This document shows, piece after piece, positions 34,228-42,510 of a DNA stretch of 47,961 bases (the first letter of the stretch is position 1; every line of letters starts with the position of its first letter). The DNA comes from Planctomycetaceae bacterium. Lineage in GTDB: Bacteria > Planctomycetota > Planctomycetia > Planctomycetales > Planctomycetaceae. The translations under genes and the position numbers were made by a program. The stretch covers positions 1-47,961 of the forward strand of contig JANQRQ010000288.1 of assembly GCA_028284485.1 (NCBI GenBank). Direction: 5' to 3'. Below the pieces are notes generated by a model that was not told the DNA's origin, did not search any database, and was given only the letters and a program-made list of their open reading frames with translations.

Positions 34228-35835
34228 CTACGATTGAATCCATTTCGACAAGACCGCCGCGGCCATTTCGGGATTGTCGCGGACGGTTGATTGGAGTTGT
34301 TCTTGTTTCGTCACTTCCCGAGGCAACTCTTCGTCAGCCTCCTCGTCGTCGGCGTCAATCATCGCTAGTGCAGGAGAGATCATTTCTTCAGATTCTTCCT
34401 GCGGCAGTTTTGACATACTCTTGTTCAACATCCACAGTGCCCACAGCGCGAATAGTGCCAATCCTGCCACACTGCCCCATTGGCTGATGGCGCTACTGAC
34501 CGTTTCGGTGAGGGGAACGTTCGGTTCCGTCTGTTCCGTCTCGACTCGGACATACGAAGTGACATTGACCGCATCTTCCGGAGACCCGATTGGTAACAAC
34601 GTGCGAACTTGGGCGGTCACTTTTTGTTCGACATCGGTTTGAATCGTGTCGAGTTGTTTCTGGAAATCGGCCTTTTCCTGGTCGGTTTGGCCTTCAGTCA
34701 GACCTTGCTGCAGCGCGATTGTGCGGTAATGTTCCTTCGGAATTCCGACCGTCACGCGGACGGATTGAACCGTGGCCGGAGTACGCTCGGTTGTGGTGAC
34801 GGTGATGGACGGGATACGACTGGCTTCGTTCGTTGTCGACACCGTCGAATCGTTGCGGGCCCGTCCGATCGGTCCGCGCACCGACGCCGGGCGATTGACC
34901 ACCTGGCCGGGTTCCGTCTGCTGAGGGGTTTCCGACGAAGTGATTTCGTCGCGCGTTTCCGAGGTGCGAACATCAACGACGTTCTTAGGATTGACTTCCT
35001 GCTTGTTTTCAAACGAGCTTTTCAGGTCGCTCAGTTCGACATTGACGGCCACTTGGGCATTGGGGATCTCCGCCACTGCTTGAGAGATCAATTCGTGATA
35101 GTACCGCGTGTTCTGCTTTTTAAGGTCCAGATAGCGGTTATCGTACGAATCGGCTTCCTCTTCTCCGAACGTCATACCGTTGCTTTGGTCGAAGACGGTG
35201 ACTTCGGCTGCAGTCAAATCGGGGACCATATTGGCGACGGCACTACGAAGCGATTTCGCCAGCGACGACGAAACTTCGCGCCCGCTGCGTGGGCGGACAA
35301 AAACGGTCGCTGTAACTTTCGGCTTTTGATTCCAAGCTGTACGACCCTGACCGCGAGCCCAGATGACATCGGCCGTTTCGATATCGGGGACGCCCCGAAT
35401 CATTTGGGCAATCAACTTACCGCGGGCGATTTCCTTATGCTGTTCCAACTCGCGGGAGCTGGGAAACATGCCACGGTTGGTTTCGAATTGTTTTTGCCAT
35501 TCTTCGGCCCAGTTATTGGGGAGACTGTCTCCCTCGAGAAGCGCGGTGTTGTATCGGTCGATTTCGCTTTTCGGAACCATGATACGCCGGCCTTCTGTTT
35601 GGAATTCGGTCAATCCGGCTTCCAGAAGAGCCTGCTCGGCGTTGCTCATCTCTTCGAAGCTGAAGGTTTTCCCCCACGACAGTGGTACGTAGTTCGTCGT
35701 GTTGCCCTTATAGAGGATCAGCCCGAATGCGAGCACGACCATCAACGGCACAGCGACTAACGTGCCACGCTGGCTGGGTGTCATGGAACGGTAAAGTTCC
35801 AAAAACTGATGAAATGTTCTTCGCAGAGCTTCCAT
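34228..35835 (-). CDS. fliF: flagellar MS-ring protein FliF
   Basis: Encodes 535 residues. FliF builds the MS ring in the inner membrane around the export gate. Two membrane helices are visible, one near residues 22-42 (GTLVAVPLMVVLAFGLIL) and one near 455-475 (VAGLALFALWALWML). Between them lie the ring-building motifs: an N-terminal PrgK/SctJ-like domain (RGKLIAQMIRGVPDIETADV), then ATVFVRPRSGREVS. The cytoplasmic tail ends NPEMAAAVLSKWIQS, the FliG-binding signature. The periplasmic linker (residues about 300-345) is polar and variable. ATG 35835 is preferred to a TTG two codons upstream. Confidence 0.95.
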   Translation of the reverse strand: MEALRRTFHQFLELYRSMTPSQRGTLVAVPLMVVLAFGLILYKGNTTNYVPLSWGKTFSFEEMSNAEQALLEAGLTEFQTEGRRIMVPKSEIDRYNTALLEGDSLPNNWAEEWQKQFETNRGMFPSSRELEQHKEIARGKLIAQMIRGVPDIETADVIWARGQGRTAWNQKPKVTATVFVRPRSGREVSSSLAKSLRSAVANMVPDLTAAEVTVFDQSNGMTFGEEEADSYDNRYLDLKKQNTRYYHELISQAVAEIPNAQVAVNVELSDLKSSFENKQEVNPKNVVDVRTSETRDEITSSETPQQTEPGQVVNRPASVRGPIGRARNDSTVSTTNEASRIPSITVTTTERTPATVQSVRVTVGIPKEHYRTIALQQGLTEGQTDQEKADFQKQLDTIQTDVEQKVTAQVRTLLPIGSPEDAVNVTSYVRVETEQTEPNVPLTETVSSAISQWGSVAGLALFALWALWMLNKSMSKLPQEESEEMISPALAMIDADDEEADEELPREVTKQEQLQSTVRDNPEMAAAVLSKWIQS

Positions 35836-35928
35836 GCTCAATGTGTTCTTGTGTTAAGACAAAGTCGGTGGGATGGGCTTTCGAAGTCCCCGACCGAATG
35901 CCGGGGCTGCTGGTGTTTCGTGGAGAGC

Positions 35929-36243
35929 TTACATACGCATTTGTTGGATCTCGTTATAGGCGTCCAAAACCCGGTTGCGAATCTGTAGCATCATCCTCAA
36001 TGTCAGATCGGCTTTCTTCATGGCCGTCAATGCTTCGACCTGCGTGACATCTCCGCCGGTCAGCGCTTGTTCGATCCCCGATTGGGACGCTTTTTGCAAG
36101 CCAGCCGCTTCATCCAGCGAGTGCAATAGCATTTGCTGAAAATCCATTCCGTGTGCAGCCGTTTCTTGATTGGCGGAAAACGATTTGGCACTCGGTATCG
36201 AAATCGATTGTAAGCTGCCGATGCCTCCGATCGGTGTTGTCAT
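35929..36243 (-). CDS. fliE: flagellar hook-basal body protein FliE
   Basis: Encodes 104 residues. FliE is the adapter between the MS ring and the rod. The C-terminal signature is complete: DVTQVEALTAMKKADLTLRMMLQIRNRVLDAYNEIQQMRM, read here in its parts as the AMKKADLTL, MLQIRNRVLDAY and final MRM blocks. The N-terminus is polar, as usual for exported axial proteins without a cleaved signal. It lies between flgC and fliF, the standard order. Confidence 0.94.
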   Translation of the reverse strand: MTTPIGGIGSLQSISIPSAKSFSANQETAAHGMDFQQMLLHSLDEAAGLQKASQSGIEQALTGGDVTQVEALTAMKKADLTLRMMLQIRNRVLDAYNEIQQMRM

Positions 36244-36283
36244 TCTGGCTGATCCTTAATGAAGACAGTTTGCGATGGTTTGT

Positions 36284-36706
36284 TTAAGCAATGATGTGCA
36301 GCGACAACTCCGCCAGTTGCTTACTCATTTCGATTGCAGCCACGTTGGCTTCGTATGCCCGGCTGGCTTCGAGCGCGTTGGTAAATTCCGTAACAAGACT
36401 GATATTCGGATAGTGGACGTTTCCATCGGCATCGGCGTGCGGATGTCCCGGTTCGTTCTTGAGCCGGGGGGCTGTCGCGGTGTCGATTTGAACTTCGTAG
36501 TCGACGCCGACTCCGCCGGGTTCCCGATTCGTGTCGCTGGTGGCCGTAGAGAAGGTAATGATCCGTCGTTGAAAGGGCGTCGGAGCGCCGGTCGGGTCGT
36601 CGGATGTTTTCGTCGTATTGATGTTGGCAATGTTGCCGGCAACGGTATTCATCCGCTGCCGCTGTGCGACCAGTCCACTGGTACTGATATCGATTGCTCT
36701 TAGCAT
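36284..36706 (-). CDS. flgC: flagellar proximal rod protein FlgC
   Basis: Encodes 140 residues, standard for FlgC. The N-terminal axial motif ISTSGLVAQRQRMNTVAGNIANINTTK is present in pieces (ISTSGL; NIANINT). The middle is the short rod-specific insertion (YPNISLV near residue 98), and the C-terminus EASRAYEANVAAIEMSKQL is the conserved helix that packs in the rod core. ATG 36706 has AGAGGAT at good spacing. A longer frame upstream to 36802 lacks any family similarity and is rejected. It lies 115 nt after flgB. Confidence 0.95.
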   Translation of the reverse strand: MLRAIDISTSGLVAQRQRMNTVAGNIANINTTKTSDDPTGAPTPFQRRIITFSTATSDTNREPGGVGVDYEVQIDTATAPRLKNEPGHPHADADGNVHYPNISLVTEFTNALEASRAYEANVAAIEMSKQLAELSLHIIA

Positions 36707-36821
36707 GACGATCCTCTTGCCGTACAAAGCCGGCGCCTTGTGGATATGACTGGTTTGCCGTGCCGCTGTGTTCTGATTCTGGAAAGTTATTAAGGTGTTC
36801 AACGCCGAGTCGACGCCTCAA

Positions 36822-37250
36822 CTAGACCCGTCCGCTGATAACTGTTTCCATCAAGTTCATCTGTGCCGTCATGACTTCGATGGCAAAGTTCTGCATCATT
36901 GCGTTTTTCGTTAATTCCATGACTTCATGTTCGATACTGCGGTTCCCGCCGTCTTGGAATGTGATGTTTTGGGCGGCCGCCTCGACGGCCTGGAACAATT
37001 CCTTCGGAAAATGGGCGTCGAGGTTTTCCTGGCCGGAGGAATTCGGGTGGGCATAAGCCATCGCGCTGCGTTGGGCGATGGCTTGCTGTAATGCCTGCTG
37101 AAATTTCTCCACCGGGAGATCGCGGGTCTTGTAGTCTGGCGTGTCAACGTTCGCGATGTTGCCCGCCAAAACTTCGTGGCGGCGCTCGCCGAATACGGCC
37201 AACTTCTCCAACAAGGGAAGTGATGTCGAATTAAAGAACGACTGCAACAT
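36822..37250 (-). CDS. flgB: flagellar proximal rod protein FlgB
   Basis: Encodes 142 residues. It has FlgB marks: the N-terminal helix LEKLAVFGERRHEVLAGNIAN followed by VDTPDYKTRDLPV, the classic ANVDTPxYK motif. The C-terminus SIEHEVMELTKNAMMQNFAIEVM carries the conserved N-terminal-facing helix of rod proteins. FlgB is exported without a cleaved signal and forms the rod base with FlgC. AGGAAC precedes the ATG, and a perfect inverted repeat sits 14 nt upstream of the start codon, next to the regulator gene's end. Confidence 0.95.
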   Translation of the reverse strand: MLQSFFNSTSLPLLEKLAVFGERRHEVLAGNIANVDTPDYKTRDLPVEKFQQALQQAIAQRSAMAYAHPNSSGQENLDAHFPKELFQAVEAAAQNITFQDGGNRSIEHEVMELTKNAMMQNFAIEVMTAQMNLMETVISGRV

Positions 37251-37263
37251 GGTTGTTCCTGCT

Positions 37264-37279
37264 TAACGACTTGTCGTTA
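37264..37279 (-). promoter_or_regulatory. inverted repeat just upstream of flgB, possible operator
   Basis: TAACGAC (37264-37270) and GTCGTTA (37273-37279) are perfect 7-bp arms with a 2-nt spacer. The site ends 14 nt before the flgB start codon and lies in the 118-nt gap after the NtrC-like regulator gene. Size and symmetry fit a dimeric Fis-type DNA-binding domain. Its use as an operator is inference; an RNA hairpin hiding the flgB start is an alternative. Confidence 0.4.
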
Positions 37280-37368
37280 TTCGGTTTGATTCTTTCATTT
37301 CGCGAATACTGGCAGACAGGACATGCCCGTTCGACGGCGACCCATCGAGCCGCCGCTGAGACACTTGG

Positions 37369-38790
37369 TTATGCGGCCTTGGCAGCCGTATCGTCTTTGC
37401 GGTTTGATCCCGGGCCGCCGCGCGGCGGATAGCCGTACTCTCGCAATTTCCCGGAAAGCGTCCGCAAACCAATCTCCAGCGAACGTGCGGTTTTCTCGCG
37501 GTTGCCGCTGTACCGCGCGAATGTTGTTTCGATGAGCTTTCGCTCCATTTCCTTGATCGAAAGCCCGGTCCGAGCTTCGGCGACGTCGTCTCCCGAAGTA
37601 TTCATCCAAGGTCGCAACATATCGGCAGTTAATTTCGAATCGGAGTCGAGCGAACAGGCTCGATCGATAACATTTTGCAGCTCGCGAATGTTGCCCGGCC
37701 AGTGGTAACCCTTCAGATATTCCAAGGCTTCGATCGTCATCCGTTTGAGCGGTCGGCCTTCAGCGACCGACAGCCGGATTAGAAACTGCTCCGACAGCAA
37801 TCCGATATCGTCGTGGCGATCGAGCAACGTCGGAGTGAGAATCGTGATCGCTGACAGATGCTGATACAACTCTTCGAGGAACAGCCCGCGGCGGCATTGG
37901 TCCTGCAAATCGATATGTGTCGCGGCGAGGATTCGCACATCGAGCGGCAGCGACTCGCCGGTAATTCCCGAGGTCCACGTTCGCTGCTCGATGAATTGCA
38001 GAAGCTTCTTTTGGATTGGAAGCGAAAGTGATTCGACATTGTCCAGCAAAAGCGTTCCGCCGGTTGCCAATTCCAGTCGACCGTGTTGAATCCGCTTGTT
38101 TCCGGTTTCGGTCGTCACCGCCGTTCCGATCAGTTCCCGTTCAAGGGCTTCGGACGACAGCGTTTTGCAATTGATCTTCAGGAACGATCGGTGCGCGCGT
38201 CGCCCCGAATCGTGGATCAACTGTGCTAGCAAGTTTGTACCGGTCCCCGGTTCGCCGGAGATCAAAACGGCTGAATCCTTTTGGGCAGCATCGATGGCGC
38301 TGGTCCGCAGCTTTTGGACGGCTGAACTATGGCCGGTCAATTCCCGATGGATTCGATTGCTGGCGACTTGCTTGAGTCGTCGATTTTCGTCCTGCAAGTT
38401 GGCATAGGCGACTGCTGAAGAAACGACCGAAGACAACTCTGCGGCCGATACCGCATTGTTAAGTCGCGCGAAAACCGGAATTGTTGCCATGGGCAACGTC
38501 GCACGCTCTTCAGGCTGATGGTCATCACCGCCCTGTAACTTGATGAATTGGGGTAATCGCTCGCCTTGTCGCAGCTTCAACGACAATTCGGACTGGGCGG
38601 CGTCGAATTGCTGCTCAGAAACGATGCATGCATCGTAAGCTTCAGGTCCTGGCGATTGGCAGTACGCTTCGAGACTGGTGATATCATCGATGCTGATACC
38701 TTCATCGGCCAAGCTGGACCGGAGCTGTTGCTTGCGGTCTGAGTGGTAGCAACACAAAACGCGTCCCGTCTTTTGAGTTTCGGAATTCAT
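37369..38790 (-). CDS. NtrC-family regulator with degenerate receiver and ATPase, Fis-type DNA-binding domain
   Basis: Encodes 473 residues in the layout of a sigma-54 activator. Residues 8-125 are receiver-like, but serine stands where the phosphorylated aspartate should be (CIVSEQ). The AAA+ part (about 150-395) is degenerate at every key site. Walker A is GEPGTGTN (179-186) with T185 for lysine. GAFTGA is replaced by GTAVTTETG. Walker B is LLLDN with N251 for glutamate. FLEELYQHL replaces FREDLYYRL, so both arginine fingers are lost (L305, H311). Sensor II GNIREL and the C-terminal helix-turn-helix (residues 414-453) are intact. It should bind DNA but not hydrolyse ATP or remodel sigma-54, perhaps as a repressor or scaffold. 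It lies directly upstream of flgB. Confidence 0.85.
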   Translation of the reverse strand: MNSETQKTGRVLCCYHSDRKQQLRSSLADEGISIDDITSLEAYCQSPGPEAYDACIVSEQQFDAAQSELSLKLRQGERLPQFIKLQGGDDHQPEERATLPMATIPVFARLNNAVSAAELSSVVSSAVAYANLQDENRRLKQVASNRIHRELTGHSSAVQKLRTSAIDAAQKDSAVLISGEPGTGTNLLAQLIHDSGRRAHRSFLKINCKTLSSEALERELIGTAVTTETGNKRIQHGRLELATGGTLLLDNVESLSLPIQKKLLQFIEQRTWTSGITGESLPLDVRILAATHIDLQDQCRRGLFLEELYQHLSAITILTPTLLDRHDDIGLLSEQFLIRLSVAEGRPLKRMTIEALEYLKGYHWPGNIRELQNVIDRACSLDSDSKLTADMLRPWMNTSGDDVAEARTGLSIKEMERKLIETTFARYSGNREKTARSLEIGLRTLSGKLREYGYPPRGGPGSNRKDDTAAKAA

Positions 38791-38889
38791 ATTTGTGACC
38801 CGTATGATTGGCGAATGGCCGTTTCCGACCGAGGATGAGTTTTTGTTTCAATAAGATGACTGCGCGGAACGAGCCATCACAGATTTGTT

Positions 38890-39348
38890 CTATTGTCCGA
38901 TATCCAAATGGCGATGCGTCGCCGGAACCAGGTTCTCGTTGTAGGCTTTGTGTGCTTGGGTCCCCTCAGAGATTTCGTGGAGTTGCTGACGCGTGGCATC
39001 ACGCCTCTCCGTCATAACAGCAGAGCTATCGTTCTCTGCGGTGACCAACTCTGCGAGCACCTGTTCGGAAGTCTTCAGTACGTCTTCGCAGGCGTCCCTC
39101 AGTTCTCCTTCGAACGAATCCCGATGCTGATGCCAATCGGGCCAAAGTCTCGGATGCAGGTGATTCAATGCGTCGAGTCGATCGAGGATTCTCTGCTTTT
39201 GGCCCAACAATTCCAGCAGCGCGGAGTAATCGTCGTCGGAAATTGTTTCCATTTGCCGACGCGACAGATCCAGCAGCGAGCGACAATACTCGAGTCGGGT
39301 GGTGAATATCGTGAGGAAGTCGTTTCCGTTTAATTCCGGCATCTTCAT
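38890..39348 (-). CDS. FlgN/FliT-like flagellar chaperone, tentative
   Basis: Encodes 152 residues, predicted all-helical and cytosolic. The pattern FLTIFTTRLEYCRSLLDLSRRQME, then YSALLELLGQKQRILDRL resembles the FlgN fold, in which the second helix carries KxxLLxxL near the middle. The third helix and a C-terminal AHKAYNENL segment match the family's tail that binds the export gate. FlgN chaperones FlgK and FlgL; FliT caps FliD. Family identity is inferred from shape and context, not from a diagnostic residue. ATG 39348 with CAAGGT upstream is used; GTG 39366 is the alternative. It lies between the TPR gene and the regulator. Confidence 0.65.
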   Translation of the reverse strand: MKMPELNGNDFLTIFTTRLEYCRSLLDLSRRQMETISDDDYSALLELLGQKQRILDRLDALNHLHPRLWPDWHQHRDSFEGELRDACEDVLKTSEQVLAELVTAENDSSAVMTERRDATRQQLHEISEGTQAHKAYNENLVPATHRHLDIGQ

Positions 39349-39469
39349 TAACCTTGAATGAACCACTCGTTATTCAATTTGATCGATTGGATGACGCGTT
39401 GCGTTCAAGTCGCAGCGACTTGCTACTTCTGATTGCTTGGCGATTTGTGTGTTGTTGGAAATCCTTTGT

Positions 39470-41980
39470 TCAATTTGCGACCTGCAATTCCGCCTGATTT
39501 AGCTCTTGCGCCCAGTCGAGCCATGCCTGCCATTCTGCCTTCGACAGATTTGTCGAGCGGGGATCAAACACTTCGTCGGGCATACCCGAATGAATGATTC
39601 TGGCCTGTTGCAACATGCTGCGTGCATCGTCGGTTTGGCCCAATCGTGTATAGCAGTTCGACATTTGCACGTACGCCATCAGAACCTGGACATCCTGAGG
39701 GTACCGATTGGAAGCAGCCCCATATTCCACGATGGCGATTTCGTACTCTTCGAGCGCGTAATACGTGTGCGCCACCTCGAAATAGCAGTCGCGCAAAAGT
39801 CGTTGGCCAAGTTCATCCAGGCCGTCAGTCACGTCTAATGCTGCCAAGCCCTGCTGAACCATTCGGAATTGCTCGACCGCCTGGGTCAGCAACGCATTCT
39901 TTTTGCGTCGAAGCTCCTGACGGGCATTAATGGTTTCCGCCAGCGCCATTTGCTGATGCGGACGCTTGGCAGAATGTTGCAGCGATTTTGCCATTAAAAA
40001 TCGAGCTTCAGTTGCCCGTTCATCGTCCGGATATCGTAAGAGGAATTCCTCCAGCCGCGCGATCGCTTCGTCCCAAAGCTCGAAAGATCGCTCGGGAATT
40101 TCTTGCGCTGTGTTCTCAGTCGCCGTCTCATCAGCTTCCATGGTGATCGAAGCCAGGTCGTACAGCAGTTTGCCTAAGGCAAACAGAGCCAAACGCCATT
40201 CCTCAGCATCGGGATCGATCGAGGGGGAAACGAGTATGTCGCGCCAGGCTTGCTCGGCACGATCTAGCTCATTCTTTTCCAGGAAACATTGTCCAATGAC
40301 ATAACGGGCCCGATAGGAGGCGACGTCGGTCGGATAATTCTCAATCACTCTTTCGAAGTCCAGTTGGGCCTCGTCGAGTTGGTCGAGGTCCATGAGGAGT
40401 TCGCCGTGCAGCACTAACGCGCTGGGCAACCGATTGAGGGGATTGGTATTGATGAATGTCCGAATCTGCTCTTCCGCACGCTCGAAGTCTTGTCCCGCTC
40501 GAAAGTGATTTCCGCCGACCCAGTGATACTCGGCACCGGCGAGTCCCAATTCCTCCGCCAAACGGGCGTGTGCTTCGCCGCTAATTCGCCAGCGCTCCCA
40601 CAATTCGTCTTCGAGCGTTAGACGTTTCGAAAAGCCGGACTGCTTTAGTTTTTCCTCGAGTGACAGCGCCCATTTCCGATTCGTTTCGGCAGCGAATCCC
40701 AGCGCTTGGTCAACGGGGAACAACGGCGCCATGTTCGAAGTCAATGCGACTGCCATTTCGTAGGCACCCTCATTCACCCAGGCGTCCAATGCTTCTTGAA
40801 TCAGTGCTCGAAATTCGGCCAGACTCATCCAACGGTTACGAAAATCCTCCGCCGATTTCACCGCTTGCAAGGCACGCCGGTAATGTTCTTGGGAATCCTC
40901 ATTTCGTCCGACGCGCCGTAACAAGTCGGCCGCACGTACGTTGGCCGCCAATTCCTCATGCGAATCGGGAAACTCGCGCGCCGTGCGTCGGTAGGCATCG
41001 ATTGCGAGGTCGTACTTGGTTCCGGCGACTTGGCCTTCCGTCGCCTCATAGCAAATCCCGATCAGGTACTGAGCCTGACGCGAATAGGTTTGGTCGAGGC
41101 TTCGGCCAGACCTGACGACGTTAAGCACTTCCAACGCATCAGAGAATTTGCCTTCGGCCATCAATGTCTGAGCGCGAAAGATTTTCGTCCCCTGGTCGCC
41201 GGACGTTCCGGTCGTCAGGTTCGTTAGCGCCTGGTGGGCATTATCGGTGTCGCCGAGCTGGTAATAGACCTGAGCGCGCTGCAGGTAAACGCGATCGTGC
41301 GTGGCCGCATCCATTTGATCGGTATCGCTCAATATCGACGAATTGAGTTTCAACGCCTTATTGAGCAACTCCTGCTCACCAAGATCGAGGTAGATATCCG
41401 TCAGAAACATTGCGGCGTCCGTCCGACCTGATGAATAGGTCGACTCCGCATCTTCCAGAAGTTGACGAGCTTCGGTCGCAGCCCCGATTCGGTACAAACT
41501 GACTCCTAACGAGTAAGACCATTCGGGAATGTGTGAAGCAGGCAGGCCCCCTTGACGTGCTGCTTCGCGAAGGTAATGAGCCGCCCGAATATAGGCGGCA
41601 TCCCCGTCGGATTCGTCCCGCTCGACCGCATCGCGAAATTCGGTGACACCCAGAATGAACTCCGGTGCCCAGGAGAACTTCGGATCGCGATAGTTGATTT
41701 CGACCAGGTAGCGAGCGATTTCCCAGGCTTCTTCACGAGCCTCCAGATTGTCACGATCCTCGACCAATTCGAGTGCGTGCGTTAATTGCTCTGATTCTGT
41801 TGGACCTTCTTCGCGCGTCAAATACCAGATTAGTCCCGTCAATCCGAAAACGACCACACCCAAACCGACAAACCATTGCGGCTTATCTTTGGCCAATAGC
41901 ATCATGCGGACCGAAAGCGCGTCGGCGTCGGTGTCGACGGCATCCTTTACGGCCGTTGTTTGGGATTCTTCTTGAGACAT
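39470..41980 (-). CDS. large TPR-repeat membrane protein at the head of the flagellar operon
   Basis: Encodes 836 residues. A single membrane helix lies near residues 36-54 (FVGLGVVVFGLTGLIWYL) after a polar cytoplasmic start; the rest faces the periplasm if it keeps an N-in orientation. Residues about 85-830 form at least ten TPR-like helix pairs, for example AARQGGLPASHIPEWSYSLG, YYQLGDTDNAHQAL, AIDAYRRTAREFPDSHEEL, ALVLHGELLMDLDQLDEA and YALEEYEIAIVEYGAASNRY. This is the fold of outer-membrane or pilus assembly scaffolds such as BamD/PilF-type proteins. It is the first gene after the strong promoter at 42377-42405, so it is co-expressed with the flagellar base genes. Role unknown. Confidence 0.8.
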   Translation of the reverse strand: MSQEESQTTAVKDAVDTDADALSVRMMLLAKDKPQWFVGLGVVVFGLTGLIWYLTREEGPTESEQLTHALELVEDRDNLEAREEAWEIARYLVEINYRDPKFSWAPEFILGVTEFRDAVERDESDGDAAYIRAAHYLREAARQGGLPASHIPEWSYSLGVSLYRIGAATEARQLLEDAESTYSSGRTDAAMFLTDIYLDLGEQELLNKALKLNSSILSDTDQMDAATHDRVYLQRAQVYYQLGDTDNAHQALTNLTTGTSGDQGTKIFRAQTLMAEGKFSDALEVLNVVRSGRSLDQTYSRQAQYLIGICYEATEGQVAGTKYDLAIDAYRRTAREFPDSHEELAANVRAADLLRRVGRNEDSQEHYRRALQAVKSAEDFRNRWMSLAEFRALIQEALDAWVNEGAYEMAVALTSNMAPLFPVDQALGFAAETNRKWALSLEEKLKQSGFSKRLTLEDELWERWRISGEAHARLAEELGLAGAEYHWVGGNHFRAGQDFERAEEQIRTFINTNPLNRLPSALVLHGELLMDLDQLDEAQLDFERVIENYPTDVASYRARYVIGQCFLEKNELDRAEQAWRDILVSPSIDPDAEEWRLALFALGKLLYDLASITMEADETATENTAQEIPERSFELWDEAIARLEEFLLRYPDDERATEARFLMAKSLQHSAKRPHQQMALAETINARQELRRKKNALLTQAVEQFRMVQQGLAALDVTDGLDELGQRLLRDCYFEVAHTYYALEEYEIAIVEYGAASNRYPQDVQVLMAYVQMSNCYTRLGQTDDARSMLQQARIIHSGMPDEVFDPRSTNLSKAEWQAWLDWAQELNQAELQVAN

Positions 41981-42031
41981 AAGGATTTGAGACGGGTCAG
42001 CGGTCGGCTCACCAATCTTGGCAACTTGCTA

Positions 42032-42046
42032 TGGGGCAATGCCCCA
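42032..42046. promoter_or_regulatory. 15-bp palindrome in the leader
   Basis: TGGGGCA-A-TGCCCCA is perfect, and CTA/TAG arms extend the symmetry with one extra base on one side. It lies 52 nt before the start codon of the TPR gene. It could be an operator or a hairpin in the leader RNA. Confidence 0.4.
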
Positions 42047-42376
42047 GTAGGTTGGTCGCAATCTGATTTGTTCGACGGGATTTGGCACCAATGGCGACTC
42101 AGTCGAGAAACGACGTGAGAACGCTGTCGGATGATGAAAGGTCGGAGAGTTGTGAGTGAAATTCAGTCAGATCAGACGGCAGATCGCCGCAACGCAGATA
42201 GGCTTTGCAGTGAGAAAAGCTTTTTCAACGAAAGAGGTGGTTTGAGGTCACGTTCGGCGAAAGGTCCACTGAATGGTCACGAAACCGACCGGTAGGACGA
42301 CCTCCGCAAACGCGAAATCGGGCAGCGGTGGAGATTCTTGAGTCAAATTCCTGTGAGAGGGGAGATTTCGGCGGAT

Positions 42377-42405
42377 TTAATACCCGCGTCCCCCGTTTGT
42401 GTCAA
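42377..42405 (-). promoter_or_regulatory. near-consensus sigma-70 promoter of the flagellar operon
   Basis: On the minus strand: TTGACA (42405-42400), a 17-bp spacer, TATTAA (42382-42377). The -35 box is perfect, the spacing ideal, and the -10 matches 4 of 6 (differences at positions 4 and 6). Transcription should start near 42370, giving a leader of about 390 nt before the TPR gene at 41980. No sigma-54 or sigma-28 type site was found nearby. Confidence 0.65.
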
Positions 42406-42510
42406 CAGATGTTGCCGATCCGTCCGATGCCGCTGGAATTCAGGAAGCAGCGTAAAGCGAATTTGCGAAAGTAGTTACGCTGCAGCGGCGAGCAGATTCG
42501 TCGCAGAACA

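Larger units (their letters stand above)
41981..42510. other. long leader and promoter region of the flagellar operon
   Basis: No coding frame is credible. Read on the minus strand, it holds the promoter at 42405-42377 and about 390 nt of 5' leader before the TPR gene, with a palindrome at 42032-42046. The esterase gene ends at 42511, so the promoter is not inside a gene. Confidence 0.55.

Noticed and set aside
34609..35760. 383-residue plus-strand frame
   Set aside because: Antisense shadow of fliF: biased composition and no start signal, while fliF is certain.
42001..42120. Sigma-54 promoter upstream of the TPR-flagellar operon
   Set aside because: TTGGCAACTTGC and TTGGCACC strings exist, but the GG and GC elements are not 10 bp apart on either strand.
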